From Lentilactobacillus kosonis (GTDB lineage: Bacteria; Bacillota; Bacilli; Lactobacillales; Lactobacillaceae): DNA of 64,000 bases. The translations under genes and the position numbers were made by a program. The stretch is from contig NZ_BEXA01000003.1 in NCBI RefSeq assembly GCF_003864335.1, forward strand, positions 62,001 through 126,000, read 5' to 3'. Of this stretch, positions 21,834 through 30,696 are shown in pieces (within the stretch, counting starts at the first letter, position 1; every line of letters starts with the position of its first letter). The notes under the pieces were generated by a model that worked only from the letters and a program-made list of their open reading frames with translations, did not search any database and was not told where the DNA came from.

Positions 21834-22877
21834 CTATTTCAATTCAGAGATATCTTCCACTTCAATATTGTCTAGACCGCCATACACGTCATACCATGGA
21901 ATTGCCGTTTCATTAAGAATCGTCGTTAATCCAGTGACGTTTTTAGTTCCTCGATCCTTCAACCAATCAATTAATGCTTCCCGGCCGTCCTTAACAAAAA
22001 TGTTAATTCCATCAATCCAAGTTGCTCGACCACTAAGAACTCCAGAGAATGGCACCTTAGCATCTCCAGCAAGTCTTAATTCTCTTTGGAACGTGTCCAT
22101 CGGCACCCCAGCACTCAAGTAAATAAATGGGCGTGTAGCTTCTTCACCCATTGTCTTCATGTACTCTTGGGCCTCTGCTTCAGTATAAGCAGCCTCTTCA
22201 AGTTCAGGATTCCATTCTTTAATGTACTTAGGATTAAATGGCACTTCCATTTTCAAGACATCAATATGGTACTTATCCTGAGTGAATTCCTTCATAGACT
22301 TTATGACTAATTCCGGCTTGATCTTAGCAAATTCCAACGAATCGGCAGCATAACGATCATCATAGGTAACAACTTCAAAGAACGTTGGTACTTGGGCAGC
22401 GATTGCTTCAGTTCCATAACGTTCAGCAAATGCTCGTTTTAAATCGTTGATCTCATCAGGATCATTAGGATTATAGTAAACCAATACCTTGAGGGCGTCA
22501 GCGCCCTTTTCAATCATAATTTGAGCTGATTGTTCTGGGATCAATGCTGGTTGTCTGCCTGGAGTATCTGCATCATAACCAGTCTTTTCGTAAGACATGA
22601 TTAATCCGGTTTCATCTGCCTTGGCAGCAATTCCCTTAAAGCCCATTTGTTCGTCCAATAAAACTGCTGAGCTAAGTGGACTTAAATATTCGGAAACTGT
22701 TTCCTTGAAGTCATATACCATGTTCATTGACCATAGTTTACCAGCATCTTCAGCTGCTTGCTTAGTTGCTTTTACAAGTGATCCTCGTTGGTCAATAGCT
22801 AAAGCATCAATTACCCCGTGATCATTGGTAAGTTTTAACATTCGTTCATACTTACCCTTTGAAATAAATTTTTTCAT
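21834..22877 (-). CDS. lacD: Tagatose 1,6-bisphosphate aldolase (LacD-type)
   Basis: This class I aldolase splits tagatose 1,6-bisphosphate into two triose phosphates; the family also acts on fructose 1,6-bisphosphate. The start at 22877 (MKKFISKGKYERMLKLTNDH) is chosen for its AAGGTGGGG ribosome binding site, giving 347 residues. Visible family segments are DALAIDQRGSL near residue 25, the probable Schiff-base lysine region GADALKVLVYYNP near 125, VLKMEVPFN near 207 and LSAGVPMDTFQRELRLA near 255. No lacABC or galactose genes adjoin, so its role may be wider than lactose metabolism. Confidence 0.88.
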   Translation of the reverse strand: MKKFISKGKYERMLKLTNDHGVIDALAIDQRGSLVKATKQAAEDAGKLWSMNMVYDFKETVSEYLSPLSSAVLLDEQMGFKGIAAKADETGLIMSYEKTGYDADTPGRQPALIPEQSAQIMIEKGADALKVLVYYNPNDPDEINDLKRAFAERYGTEAIAAQVPTFFEVVTYDDRYAADSLEFAKIKPELVIKSMKEFTQDKYHIDVLKMEVPFNPKYIKEWNPELEEAAYTEAEAQEYMKTMGEEATRPFIYLSAGVPMDTFQRELRLAGDAKVPFSGVLSGRATWIDGINIFVKDGREALIDWLKDRGTKNVTGLTTILNETAIPWYDVYGGLDNIEVEDISELK

Positions 22878-22919
22878 ATAAATCCCCACCTTTATCATTA
22901 GATATACCAATTAGTTTCA

Positions 22920-22948
22920 ATAATACATAAATCGGCTCAAAACGTCAA
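22920..22948 (-). promoter_or_regulatory. Promoter of the lacD-like gene
   Basis: TTGACG (22943-22948), a 17-base spacer and TATTAT (22920-22925) on the minus strand, about 43 bases before the start codon. Confidence 0.75.
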
Positions 22949-22968
22949 CGAAAACCCTCTACAAACGC

Positions 22969-23003
22969 AAACTGGTCTATTCCATAACGGAATAGACAGT
23001 TTG
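22969..23003 (-). terminator. Inverted repeat after the lysine permease gene
   Basis: A near-perfect stem (GTCTATTCC/GGAATAGAC, extended by AAACTG-type ends) lies 10 bases after the permease stop. It lacks a good T-run, so it is either a weak terminator or a transcript-stabilising hairpin. Confidence 0.5.
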
Positions 23004-23012
23004 ATTAACTAT

Positions 23013-24488
23013 TTAGTTTTGATCATTCAACTCTGAAAGATTTTGTTCTTCATTTGAAGGACTAACATCTACCTTATCAAGTGGAATAACTTTAGTATGA
23101 TGCTTGAACTTGTAAGCCAAGTAAAGAATGACTACTAAAGGAACACTCATGTAAGTTACTAAAATCTGGACCCAATCAAAATTAGCAAAAGCTTGCGGGT
23201 TTTGTCCAACAATAACTAATACACATAGAATCAAGCAAAGTACTGGTCCAAATGGGAACCACTTAGCATGATATTTCAATTCAGATAACTGATGTCCTTG
23301 CTTAATGAAAGCTCGTCTGAAGCGATAATGAGAAATTGCGATTCCAAACCAAGCAATAAATCCAGTTAACCCAGATGCTGCCACTAACCACATGTAAATT
23401 TTAGGACCTGCAATACTAGAAACAAATGTTAATAATGAAACAAATGTCGTTATCAATAACGCATTGTAAGGAATTCCATTGGAACCAGTCTTACCAAGAG
23501 CCTTTGGTGCATAGCCACTATTTGACAATGAATATAGCATCCGAGTTGATGCATACATCCCTGAGTTAGCTGATGAGATAACTGAAGTTAAAATAACTGC
23601 GTTCATAATACTTGCGGCGGCAGCTAATCCAGCTCGTTGAAATACCAGTGTGAATGGACTAATAGCAATATCGCTAGCACTAGATCCTAATAGTGAATGA
23701 CTAGTGTAAGGTAAGATGGCGGCAATAACTGCAATTGCTAAAATATAAAATAAGATAATCCGCCAGAACACTTCATTAATTGCTTTTGGCACACTATGTG
23801 TTGGATCCTGTGATTCACCAGCTGTGATTCCAACTAGTTCAGTTCCTTGAAATGAGAAACCAGCTACTACGAAAACTGAAATAATTGGCGAAATTCCACC
23901 AACGAATGGCGCATCTTTAATAGTAAAATTTCGAAGACCAATAAAGTGGCCACCCATGATTCCAAAAATCGTCAACAGACCTATTACCAAGAAGATAATG
24001 ATTGTGACTACTTTAATCAACGACATCCAGAATTCTGTTTCACCAAATGTCTTAACTGACATTGCGTTAATTAGGAATATCAAAGCCAACGCAACTCCAC
24101 TCCAAATCCAAGATGGAACGTCCGGTAACCAGAACTTCATAACTAACGCAACAGTACTAACATCAACTGCAACCGTGATTGCCCAATTAAACCAATAGTT
24201 CCAACCCATGGCAAATCCTAATGCTGGATCAACATACTTAGCTGAATAAGCAGCGAAGGATCCGGAAATTGGCATATTAGTTGCCATTTCCCCAAGACTA
24301 GTCATCAAGAAGTACACCATCAGGCCCATCAAACCATATGCAACCAAAGCCCCTCCAGGGCCAGCAACACTAATTGCTGAACCACTAGCGACAAATAGTC
24401 CCGTTCCAATACACCCACCTAAGGCAATCATCGACACATGTCGTGACTTTAGCCCCCGCTGAACCTGATCATTAGAATTATCACTCAT
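23013..24488 (-). CDS. lysP: Lysine permease, APC family
   Basis: This is an amino acid/proton symporter of the APC superfamily with about 12 membrane helices. The ATG at 24488 (MSDNSNDQVQRGLKSRHVSM) is chosen for its GGGAGAGA ribosome binding site, giving 491 residues. It carries the unwound helix 1 motif GGCIGTGLFVASG near residue 26 and the GFSFQGTELVGITAGE segment near 220. The family alone would not fix the substrate. The lysine riboswitch directly upstream makes lysine the expected cargo. It is followed by an inverted repeat and the aldolase gene. Confidence 0.92.
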   Translation of the reverse strand: MSDNSNDQVQRGLKSRHVSMIALGGCIGTGLFVASGSAISVAGPGGALVAYGLMGLMVYFLMTSLGEMATNMPISGSFAAYSAKYVDPALGFAMGWNYWFNWAITVAVDVSTVALVMKFWLPDVPSWIWSGVALALIFLINAMSVKTFGETEFWMSLIKVVTIIIFLVIGLLTIFGIMGGHFIGLRNFTIKDAPFVGGISPIISVFVVAGFSFQGTELVGITAGESQDPTHSVPKAINEVFWRIILFYILAIAVIAAILPYTSHSLLGSSASDIAISPFTLVFQRAGLAAAASIMNAVILTSVISSANSGMYASTRMLYSLSNSGYAPKALGKTGSNGIPYNALLITTFVSLLTFVSSIAGPKIYMWLVAASGLTGFIAWFGIAISHYRFRRAFIKQGHQLSELKYHAKWFPFGPVLCLILCVLVIVGQNPQAFANFDWVQILVTYMSVPLVVILYLAYKFKHHTKVIPLDKVDVSPSNEEQNLSELNDQN

Positions 24489-24531
24489 AAAACTCTCTCC
24501 CAATCCTTCAAAGTATCATAGAGTTTCAAGT

Positions 24532-24768
24532 ACAAAAAAAGATCTTCCTCAAGAATATTGAAGAAGACCCCTTAATTTCAACATCTTGATAGCACCCCGT
24601 AGTAAACAACTACGACAGTTCTTAACTTATTGAGTTAAGCCCCAATCAACAATCGGAAAAGCAATTGCTGATTTCGGCGAACATCCCTTTCACTTTCAAT
24701 CGTCACTTCTGTTCAAGTTCCTGAAAGCTACTCTTAATGATCGCGCCTCTACTTCGAATATTTATTAT
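24532..24768 (-). promoter_or_regulatory. Lysine riboswitch (L box) with terminator
   Basis: The minus strand carries the L-box landmarks in order: GTAGAGGCGCGA near the 5' end, AAGAGTA, then AAAGGGATG with TTCGCCGAA, then CTGTCG and GGGTGCTATC. A terminator follows (GGTCTTCTTCAA with TTGAGGAAGATC and seven or more T residues at 24532-24540), about 45 bases before the permease start. High lysine should favour the terminator and shut off uptake. Confidence 0.93.
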
Positions 24769-24786
24769 TAAATTTTTACAACTGCC

Positions 24787-24815
24787 AGTGTACTCCTTAA
24801 AACGAATTTTGACAA
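24787..24815 (-). promoter_or_regulatory. Promoter of the lysine riboswitch and lysP
   Basis: TTGTCA (24810-24815), a 17-base spacer and TACACT (24787-24792) on the minus strand. Both hexamers and the spacing are identical to the S10 operon promoter proposed at 3585-3613. Confidence 0.65.
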
Positions 24816-24841
24816 ATTTAATCACATTTTGTCTAATCAAT

Positions 24842-25345
24842 TCATTTTTTACTAATTTGAAGTGACCAAATTGATTTAGCTTTTAACGCCAGTGGATCCA
24901 TCAGTTGAACTTCTTCCACAAAGTTTAGTCGCTTTAATAAATCCATAGAACGTTGGTTTTCTAAAAAGACTTCCGCCTGTAGATGATCAATTCCATTCTT
25001 GGGTAGCCGTTTAATCAAAGTGTTTAACGAATTAAACATGATTCCCAGCCCCCAATAATTAGGCTCAAGATAATAACTGATTTCTCGGCCAGTATCGTCA
25101 ATTTCACCTTCATCAATCAGTATTTCGTTGAATAAGATTCCGCCGACAACTTGACCTGATCTCTCAATTGCATATTCATCGGCCATCGCAAGTTCTTGCA
25201 CAAACATCTTATTGGTAAACTTGCTCAACGATTCACCGAGTCCCTGAATAATCTCAGGTCTATTACGTAATTCCACTACTATTTCTTGGTCAGAATTATC
25301 CATTGGCCTGACTAAAATATCATGCATTGTGAATTTTTCAATCAT
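24842..25345 (-). CDS. GNAT-family N-acetyltransferase
   Basis: The product is a 167-residue acetyltransferase of the RimJ/RimL-like type, transferring acetyl from acetyl-CoA to an unknown amine. It has the family's pattern ISYYLEPNYWGLGIMFNSLN near residue 90, where the usual RGxG acetyl-CoA loop reads WGLGIM, and VFLENQRSMDLLKRLNFVEE near 125. The ATG at 25345 has a GGTGG ribosome binding site nine bases ahead. It is separated from the upstream PAP2 gene by a terminator, so it needs its own promoter, which I do not see. Substrate unknown. Confidence 0.8.
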   Translation of the reverse strand: MIEKFTMHDILVRPMDNSDQEIVVELRNRPEIIQGLGESLSKFTNKMFVQELAMADEYAIERSGQVVGGILFNEILIDEGEIDDTGREISYYLEPNYWGLGIMFNSLNTLIKRLPKNGIDHLQAEVFLENQRSMDLLKRLNFVEEVQLMDPLALKAKSIWSLQISKK

Positions 25346-25363
25346 TAATTGTCACCACCCGAT

Positions 25364-25388
25364 AAAAAAAGAGGCGTCATCCGCCTCT
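25364..25388 (-). terminator. Terminator after the PAP2 phosphatase gene
   Basis: A seven-base stem (AGAGGCG/CGCCTCT) with a short loop, followed on the minus strand by seven T residues. It begins at the stop codon of the PAP2 gene. Confidence 0.85.
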
Positions 25389-26074
25389 TAGATCTTTGAA
25401 TTTGAAATAAAGTTAATTTGCTTTAAGTTCGGAGCATATAACGAGTACAAAATTTCAGCTAATTGTAACCAAGTATAAGCAACAAAGCCTGCTCCAATAG
25501 TATCAGTCGGATAATGAGCGTTTAAATACACCCGTGAAAACATGACTAACATTAACCCAATTATTAGAATTGCTCTAATCAATATTCGAACACTTGCCTT
25601 GCCAATTAGTGGTACTACAAATATCCAAATTATTGCCAACACAATGAATGCACCTAATACGTGACCACTAGGAAAACTATAGCCATCATCAGTAGCCATA
25701 TGTAATGGTGGACGATCACGTTTAACGACATTCTTAATTATAAAACCAATCACGTCAGCGCCACCTAGTGTAAAGATTGCAAACAAGGCCGGAATTTTGT
25801 ATTTGAATCCCCATAAGAAAAACGCAATTATCAAAATCCAAAAGATATCCATCTTAGGACTAGCTAAAAATGAAATCATCGTGTAAAAGCCTTCTAGTGG
25901 CTGACTGACAGCCTTTCCTTGAATCCCTGTGGTAATCATTGAATCAAGAAACTGAAGATAATCAAAATTCATTGATACTGAAACTGCAATAAATGCCGTT
26001 AGCAAAAAGCTAACAATTAATTTAGCCCATCGATTATGATCAGGTTCGATAAACATATAATCTTCGTCATACAT
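25388..26074 (-). CDS. PAP2-family membrane phosphatase
   Basis: This is a membrane phosphatase of the phosphatidate or undecaprenyl-pyrophosphate phosphatase type. The 228-residue protein has about six membrane segments and all three PAP2 motifs: KNVVKRDRP near residue 113, FPSGH near 134 and SRVYLNAHYPTD near 185, the last with the catalytic histidine. The substrate cannot be settled; undecaprenyl pyrophosphate or a membrane lipid phosphate is likely. It is a single-gene unit with its own terminator. Confidence 0.9.
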   Translation of the reverse strand: MYDEDYMFIEPDHNRWAKLIVSFLLTAFIAVSVSMNFDYLQFLDSMITTGIQGKAVSQPLEGFYTMISFLASPKMDIFWILIIAFFLWGFKYKIPALFAIFTLGGADVIGFIIKNVVKRDRPPLHMATDDGYSFPSGHVLGAFIVLAIIWIFVVPLIGKASVRILIRAILIIGLMLVMFSRVYLNAHYPTDTIGAGFVAYTWLQLAEILYSLYAPNLKQINFISNSKI

Positions 26075-26269
26075 TTAAAAACAATCCTCTCTTAACATAT
26101 ACTAACGTTGAGTATATCACAGTTAATCACTATGTTTGATACCTCAAAATTGATTTATCATTCTTTTAATTAAATTGATCAAGAAAATCAGATATTTTTA
26201 CAAGCATTTACTTTTAATTACCATCACTTTTTAACAGTTATGTCACCATCATTGAGTTTAATTTATAAG

Positions 26270-27154
26270 TTACTTTACTATGCTTAGCGGACTGACGACT
26301 GTTTTTCGTCCAAAAATTGCTAAGTCACCATCTAGTGTCTTAGCCTTGATGTTTATTAGCTTCGGATTAACACCTGCAATTAAGATATCACCGTCTTGAG
26401 AACTTGCCGTCATCTTACGATTAAACTTACTATCGTTAATCGTGATGTCTCCATCGCCACTTACGGCTCTCAGCTCACTAAACACCGAGCCCTTAATATC
26501 AATATCGCTATCGTTAGCTGTTATTAAGCTTTTATTAGCAGTAAAACTACTATGTTCCACATAAATATCACCATCTGACATCGTTGCCTCAACATTTGGT
26601 GCAGTAACTCGGGACAACGTAACATCTCCACTACTATCAAGCGAAAGTTTATGCTTAACGTTGACTTGATTTAAATTGACCTCAGCATCACCATTTAGCG
26701 AAATTTGATTAACATTCAGGTGATCAATTGAAATAGAATCTGATGAATTTCCTGAAACAGATTTTAAGGACAGCTTATTAGGCACGGTCACTTGAACCAA
26801 ATTTCTGCGAGTATTGAGGACTGGATGTAATTCAAATCCTATTGAATTACGTTCATTGACATTATTATTTATTTTCAAAACTTTGTTAGCTGAATCCTTA
26901 TGAATTTTAATACTGCTTATATAATGAACCCTAACTTGTCTGACGTTTCCCTTTTTAATAATTATCGGATCATCAGACTGAAGCTTAATTGAATCGACAT
27001 TCGGAAAGCTCTCGGTTACATATTTAGAATTATCGATTCTAAATCCACCATTTTGCCAATAAATATTTTTACTGCCTCCCTTGGAATATCCTAGGCCAAA
27101 TAAAAAGGTCCCTACGATTACCAAAACCACTCCAGTAATTAGCATTTTTTTCAT
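26270..27154 (-). CDS. DUF4097 beta-strand repeat protein
   Basis: The product is a membrane-anchored protein with one N-terminal helix (MKKMLITGVVLVIVGTFLFG) followed by right-handed beta-type repeats ending in DGDI-like turns (SDGDIYVE, SGDGDITIND, SQDGDILIAG, TLDGDLAIFG). This is typical of the DUF4097 family found beside PadR and HAAS genes, often tied to envelope stress. A perfect AGGAGG precedes the ATG at 27154. The next HAAS frame runs into it without a stop, which looks artificial. Past the stop, one more repeat (LNSNDGDITVKK to 26224) reads on if two single-base losses are repaired, so the true end may be 26224. Confidence 0.8.
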   Translation of the reverse strand: MKKMLITGVVLVIVGTFLFGLGYSKGGSKNIYWQNGGFRIDNSKYVTESFPNVDSIKLQSDDPIIIKKGNVRQVRVHYISSIKIHKDSANKVLKINNNVNERNSIGFELHPVLNTRRNLVQVTVPNKLSLKSVSGNSSDSISIDHLNVNQISLNGDAEVNLNQVNVKHKLSLDSSGDVTLSRVTAPNVEATMSDGDIYVEHSSFTANKSLITANDSDIDIKGSVFSELRAVSGDGDITINDSKFNRKMTASSQDGDILIAGVNPKLINIKAKTLDGDLAIFGRKTVVSPLSIVK

Positions 27155-27165
27155 TGGTAATCCTC

Positions 27166-27777
27166 CTATTTTTCGTCCCCGATTTTTCGGTACCACTTTA
27201 CTGTATATCCACTTTGAAATGGTAGAAGTTATGTGAATAACTAAATCTATAAACCATTTGCCAATAGGAACCGCCACTGTAAATATTCCCAAAACTGCTA
27301 ATCCGATTCCTAGATAATACATTCCCGTCCACAAACTGGCCGGAAGTAACGTAACCCCAGCAAATAGCGATCCAAATGCCATAACTACTAATCCAATTAG
27401 CATCATTGCCAGTCCAAAAATGATTCCTACTACCGCAATAATCACCCCAATACCAACAAGAACCAACGCAATTGCTAAGGGAATCGTAACTGGTGTCGAT
27501 AGTAATGCTAAGACAATTAACCATATCGTTTTGGCATCTGACTTAGACTTTTTGACACGTTTATCATTATCAGTAACAGATTCATTTTCTTTAATTGAAT
27601 AGTCAGCCAAAATTTTTCTAGCTAATTGTTTGGGTAATCCAAGTTCACTAACCGCGGCATCATAATCTTTAAAGCCACCATCCTGTAAATATTCACGGTA
27701 AAATCCACTGCATTCTGTCGTTCATCCATTGATAAATTATGTAGATATGATGTTAGTTCATCAATATATCTATCCAT
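27166..27777 (-). CDS. HAAS/DUF1700 membrane protein, two indels
   Basis: The N-terminus MDRYIDELTSYLHNLSMDER is the HAAS domain, which in this family links PadR-type control to membrane partners. The frame breaks at the A-run 27700-27703 (plus strand). Adding one base gives FYREYLQDGGFKDYDAAVSE and LGLPKQLARKILADYS. A hydrophobic block of about four helices follows. Removing one A from the run at 27169-27173 puts a TAG right at the ribosome binding site of the next gene, giving a 203-residue protein of normal length. Without that repair the gene is fused in frame to the DUF4097 gene. It follows padR by two bases. Confidence 0.78.
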
Positions 27778-27779
27778 AT

Positions 27780-28091
27780 TTACTCACTTCCCCCTAGTAA
27801 TAGATCAACTTGCGTTTTAAAAGTTGTCCATTCATTTTTTTATTTTTTCAAATCGTTCTTTACCTTGAACCGTAATCCGGTAATAACGTCGATTTCGACC
27901 TTGATATGGTTCGTCGTAAGTTTCTAAAAATCATTCTTGGTCAGCCTTCTCAAGACCGGATACATTGTAGATTCCGATACAGGTAAATATTCCTGCACCT
28001 TTTGTGTCAACGAATATCCGTAATAATCGGCTTCTTTAAGTAGCGCTAATACACTGCCATCTAATAATTCTGACGTTATTTGAATTGCCAT
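27780..28091 (-). CDS. PadR-family transcription regulator, two compensating indels
   Basis: This is a winged-helix regulator. The readable start MAIQITSELLDGSVLALLKE and EYLPVSESTMYPVLRRL is standard PadR. The frame then hits a stop because the T-run at 27926-27930 (A-run on the plus strand) has lost one base. Repaired, it continues LETYDEPYQGRNRRYYRITV, the wing. A second indel, one extra A at 27835-27841, restores the original frame, so the total length is a multiple of three and gives 103 residues. It heads the padR-HAAS-DUF4097 unit and probably represses it. The A/T-rich repeats upstream are candidate operators but not distinct. Confidence 0.82.
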
Positions 28092-28173
28092 ACTATCACC
28101 TCTGTAATACTATACATCATATAATATACTTTTAAATATATCATAACGATTAATTTGTGCCTGGTCAACCCAC

Positions 28174-28206
28174 AAAAAAGAGTGAGACAAATGTCTCACT
28201 CTTTTT
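28174..28206 (-). terminator. Terminator after the ThrE-type exporter genes
   Basis: A perfect stem (AGAGTGAGAC/GTCTCACTCT with A/T extensions) and a T-run. It works for the minus-strand exporter genes; the plus-strand side also has five T residues, but no plus-strand gene precedes it. Confidence 0.88.
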
Positions 28207-28214
28207 AAATTAGC

Positions 28215-28679
28215 TTATCTACGTTTAACTCGCCTCAGGCGTATGGCCCGTCGCACTTTATTATCAATTTTCAGGCATAGTTCGGCGACAATAAAGCCTA
28301 ACGCAATCGAACCAGCAATCCAAATTACCTCGGACAAGTACGAGAAGGCTGCCTCATAGTGACCAGTTGCAAAACTCTTGATTGAATTATAAGCCTGGCC
28401 TCCTGGGACCAAAGGAACTAATCCTGGAACATCAAATAAAATAGCTGGCATTTTTTTAATTCTAGCAAACACGATCGAGCAGACCCCAATCGTTAAGCCA
28501 CCTAGGAAGTTGGCCGACCCAAGGCCACCATTAACCTGCATCATCATATAATAAACTAACCACCCAATCACTCCAACAAATCCAGCAGAGTTGAGGGCCT
28601 TATGTGGCAGGTTAACGATAATGCCAAACCCAACCGCGGCTAAGTACACACATACTATTTTAACGATAAAATCTGTCAT
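28215..28679 (-). CDS. ThrE-type exporter, small subunit (DUF3815/YjjB-like)
   Basis: This is the C-terminal half of a threonine/serine exporter, here a separate 154-residue membrane protein with about five helices. It has the segment FDVPGLVPLVPGGQAYNSIK near residue 81, where the P-G-x-x-x-x-x-P-G motif is typical of the fold. It lies 10 bases after the partner gene that supplies the larger half. The pair is likely to export small amino acids or, as in some relatives, dicarboxylates; the substrate is not readable from the sequence. Confidence 0.85.
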   Translation of the reverse strand: MTDFIVKIVCVYLAAVGFGIIVNLPHKALNSAGFVGVIGWLVYYMMMQVNGGLGSANFLGGLTIGVCSIVFARIKKMPAILFDVPGLVPLVPGGQAYNSIKSFATGHYEAAFSYLSEVIWIAGSIALGFIVAELCLKIDNKVRRAIRLRRVKRR

Positions 28680-28689
28680 GAATTACTCC

Positions 28690-29445
28690 TCAGAAAAAAT
28701 GTAGACCAATTGCAACTCCGAAGCCTAATGCGCAAGCACTAATCAAAGCTTCAATTCCACGAGCTGGGCCACTGATTAAATTACCAGACAAAGCGTCACG
28801 AACCGCATTGGTTATAGGAATTCCCGGCACTAAAGGCATCATTGCGCCAATGATAATATCATCGGATTGCGACCCAATACCTAATCTAACTGAAATAATT
28901 GCGGCAGCTGCAATCACAACCGCAGCTATAAATTCACTTAAAAATCTAATTCTAATGTAAATACTCAAAAAATAATAAATCGACCAGCCAAGCATACCAA
29001 CGATTCCCGTAATTATTAAATCCGTTGGATCATTACGAAACACCACCACTAACGGTCCTGAAATCAGAGCGGCCCCCAGCATCTGTAGCCATATAGGAAA
29101 TCGATTTATAATATCGTCGATGTGCTTCAATTGATAATTAAATTTATCGATATCAATCTTATGATTGGCAAAATCTCGGGATAGTTCATTAACCTTCGCA
29201 ACCTTTTCCATGTCAAATTCCCGTTTTTCAATCTGACCTACCTTAGCCCCAGCTCCATTACTACCAGACATGATAATTCCCGTTAACGTTACGTATGCAG
29301 AGACATCTGGCAAGCCGGCATTAACCGCAATCCGGTTAATCGTATCGTTTACTCGATTCATTTCAGAACCACTTTCAATCATTATTGTACCGGCTAATAC
29401 ACAAGTATCAATCACGCGCTGTTCATATTCATCAAATTTTGCCAA
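28690..29445 (-). CDS. ThrE-type exporter, large subunit (DUF1212/YjjP-like)
   Basis: The 251-residue product has a soluble N-terminal domain (residues 1-115) and then about five membrane helices. It includes MMPLVPGIPITNAVRDALSG near residue 200, the matching P-G-I-P motif of the ThrE fold. The start is a TTG at 29445 (MAKFDEYEQRVIDTCV), supported by a GGAGAG ribosome binding site seven bases ahead. It is co-transcribed with the small subunit downstream and lies 23 bases after the CDF transporter gene, with which it may share a transcript. Confidence 0.85.
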   Translation of the reverse strand: MAKFDEYEQRVIDTCVLAGTIMIESGSEMNRVNDTINRIAVNAGLPDVSAYVTLTGIIMSGSNGAGAKVGQIEKREFDMEKVAKVNELSRDFANHKIDIDKFNYQLKHIDDIINRFPIWLQMLGAALISGPLVVVFRNDPTDLIITGIVGMLGWSIYYFLSIYIRIRFLSEFIAAVVIAAAAIISVRLGIGSQSDDIIIGAMMPLVPGIPITNAVRDALSGNLISGPARGIEALISACALGFGVAIGLHFF

Positions 29446-29468
29446 TTTATACTCTCCAATATTGAAAA

Positions 29469-30377
29469 TTAAATATCTTCACCTTGATCATAAATAATGT
29501 CTTCATCTTTTCCCCGATCAGCTTCAGCCTGAATAGTAATATGACAAATATCATATTTTTGTCTCAATACCGCTTCAATCTCCCGATAAATCGGCTGAGC
29601 TTCACTGATTTTCATATCATGTAAATTAACGTGTGCTGAAAACACAATATTATGTTCATCGATTAGCCAAGCGTGAACATGATGGACATTGTAGACCCCG
29701 TCAATTTTTAACAAGTCATTCTTGATCTGTTCGTAATCAAGTTTTGGAGCCCCTTCCATCAAAATTCGGTTGGTCTGACGAATAATTGGCCAGGATTCAT
29801 ATGCAATATACCCAGCTACTAAAATCGTAACCAACGGATCAACCCAGTTCCAATGAAAAATTTGAATCAAAATACCACCAACAATAATAGCCACTGATGA
29901 TAGGGCATCACTCATAATGTGTAGATAAGTCGCCTTCATATTAAGATTATGCTTAGCCCCTGAATTCAGTAATAAAGCTGAAGCGGCATTTGCCAATAGA
30001 CCGATTACTGCCACGGTCAACATCACTGGCCCATCAATTGGTTCAGGATGTGAGAATCGTCTCACGGCCTCAACAATCAAAATAAGACAAATGATTACCA
30101 AGGCAATCGAGTTTAAAAACGCCGTAATGATCTGCGCCCGTTTATAACCATATGTATTACTTTCATCCTGATTTCTCAAACTAATTCGACTAGCCGCGTA
30201 ACTTATGACAATGGACAAACTATCTCCTAAATTATGAAAGGCATCAGAAACCAACGATAAACTTCCAGAGAAAATTCCACCAATAAATTCGGCAATTGTT
30301 ATCAACACATTTAGGACTGTGACCACAAAAAACCTGCTTCTGGACATTTCTTCGTGATTGTGACTATGTTCAATCAT
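29469..30377 (-). CDS. Cation diffusion facilitator (zinc/cadmium exporter)
   Basis: This is a CzcD/ZitB-type proton antiporter that exports divalent metals. The 302-residue protein has a short His-rich start (MIEHSHNHEE), six membrane helices, the metal site pair DAFHNLGD (helix 2) and HIMSDALSS (helix 5), and a cytoplasmic tail. The HxxxD and HxxxD arrangement points to zinc, with cadmium or cobalt also possible. The ATG at 30377 is preferred over a GTG at 30386 because GGAG lies eight bases before it. A terminator-ended RNA gene lies just upstream; a weak own promoter may stand around 30400-30450. Confidence 0.9.
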   Translation of the reverse strand: MIEHSHNHEEMSRSRFFVVTVLNVLITIAEFIGGIFSGSLSLVSDAFHNLGDSLSIVISYAASRISLRNQDESNTYGYKRAQIITAFLNSIALVIICLILIVEAVRRFSHPEPIDGPVMLTVAVIGLLANAASALLLNSGAKHNLNMKATYLHIMSDALSSVAIIVGGILIQIFHWNWVDPLVTILVAGYIAYESWPIIRQTNRILMEGAPKLDYEQIKNDLLKIDGVYNVHHVHAWLIDEHNIVFSAHVNLHDMKISEAQPIYREIEAVLRQKYDICHITIQAEADRGKDEDIIYDQGEDI

Positions 30378-30457
30378 ATTAATCACTCCAATCTAGACAT
30401 CATTATCTCATTGATGAAGTGACAATTCCATACTCACTATCAATAATCTTGCCAAAC

Positions 30458-30690
30458 AAAAAAGGCTAGGACAAATGTCCTAGCCTTCCTTGGAGGGAAC
30501 CCTACACCTTGCTTTTTTAATTAAATTACACTCCGTTCATAATCGAATCCTGACTCAGCTTAAGCTGAGTACTCAAAGTGCTTTGCTCGCACGCTAAATT
30601 CATTATCATGTTCTTAAAAAGTTACAATCCAACATTAGTCTACAAACGACAATCCAATTAATTCAACAATGGTGGTGTAAGGTTCCCCCT
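30458..30690 (-). ncRNA. Independent structured RNA gene, 6S-like in outline
   Basis: A minus-strand RNA of about 200 bases is predicted. Its 5' segment GGGGGAACCTTACACC (30674-30689) pairs over 16 positions with GGTGTAGGGTTCCCTCC (30492-30508), closing a rod-like structure. Inside are a partly paired AATTAATT/AATTTAATT region and a terminal arm with the palindrome ACTCAGCTTAAGCTGAGT. A strong terminator (GGCTAGGAC/GTCCTAGCC plus six T) follows at 30458-30485. No open frame fits. A closing stem, a middle bulge and a terminal arm are the outline of 6S RNA, but I cannot match the sequence to 6S, tmRNA, RNase P or SRP RNA by eye. A leader for the CDF gene is the alternative. Confidence 0.55.
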
Positions 30691-30696
30691 ATAATT

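Noticed and set aside
30458-30690. NiCo or czcD-type metal riboswitch for the CDF gene
   Set aside because: None of the conserved blocks of those classes is visible, and the promoter, closing stem and terminator form a self-contained RNA gene. It remains an alternative, not a call.
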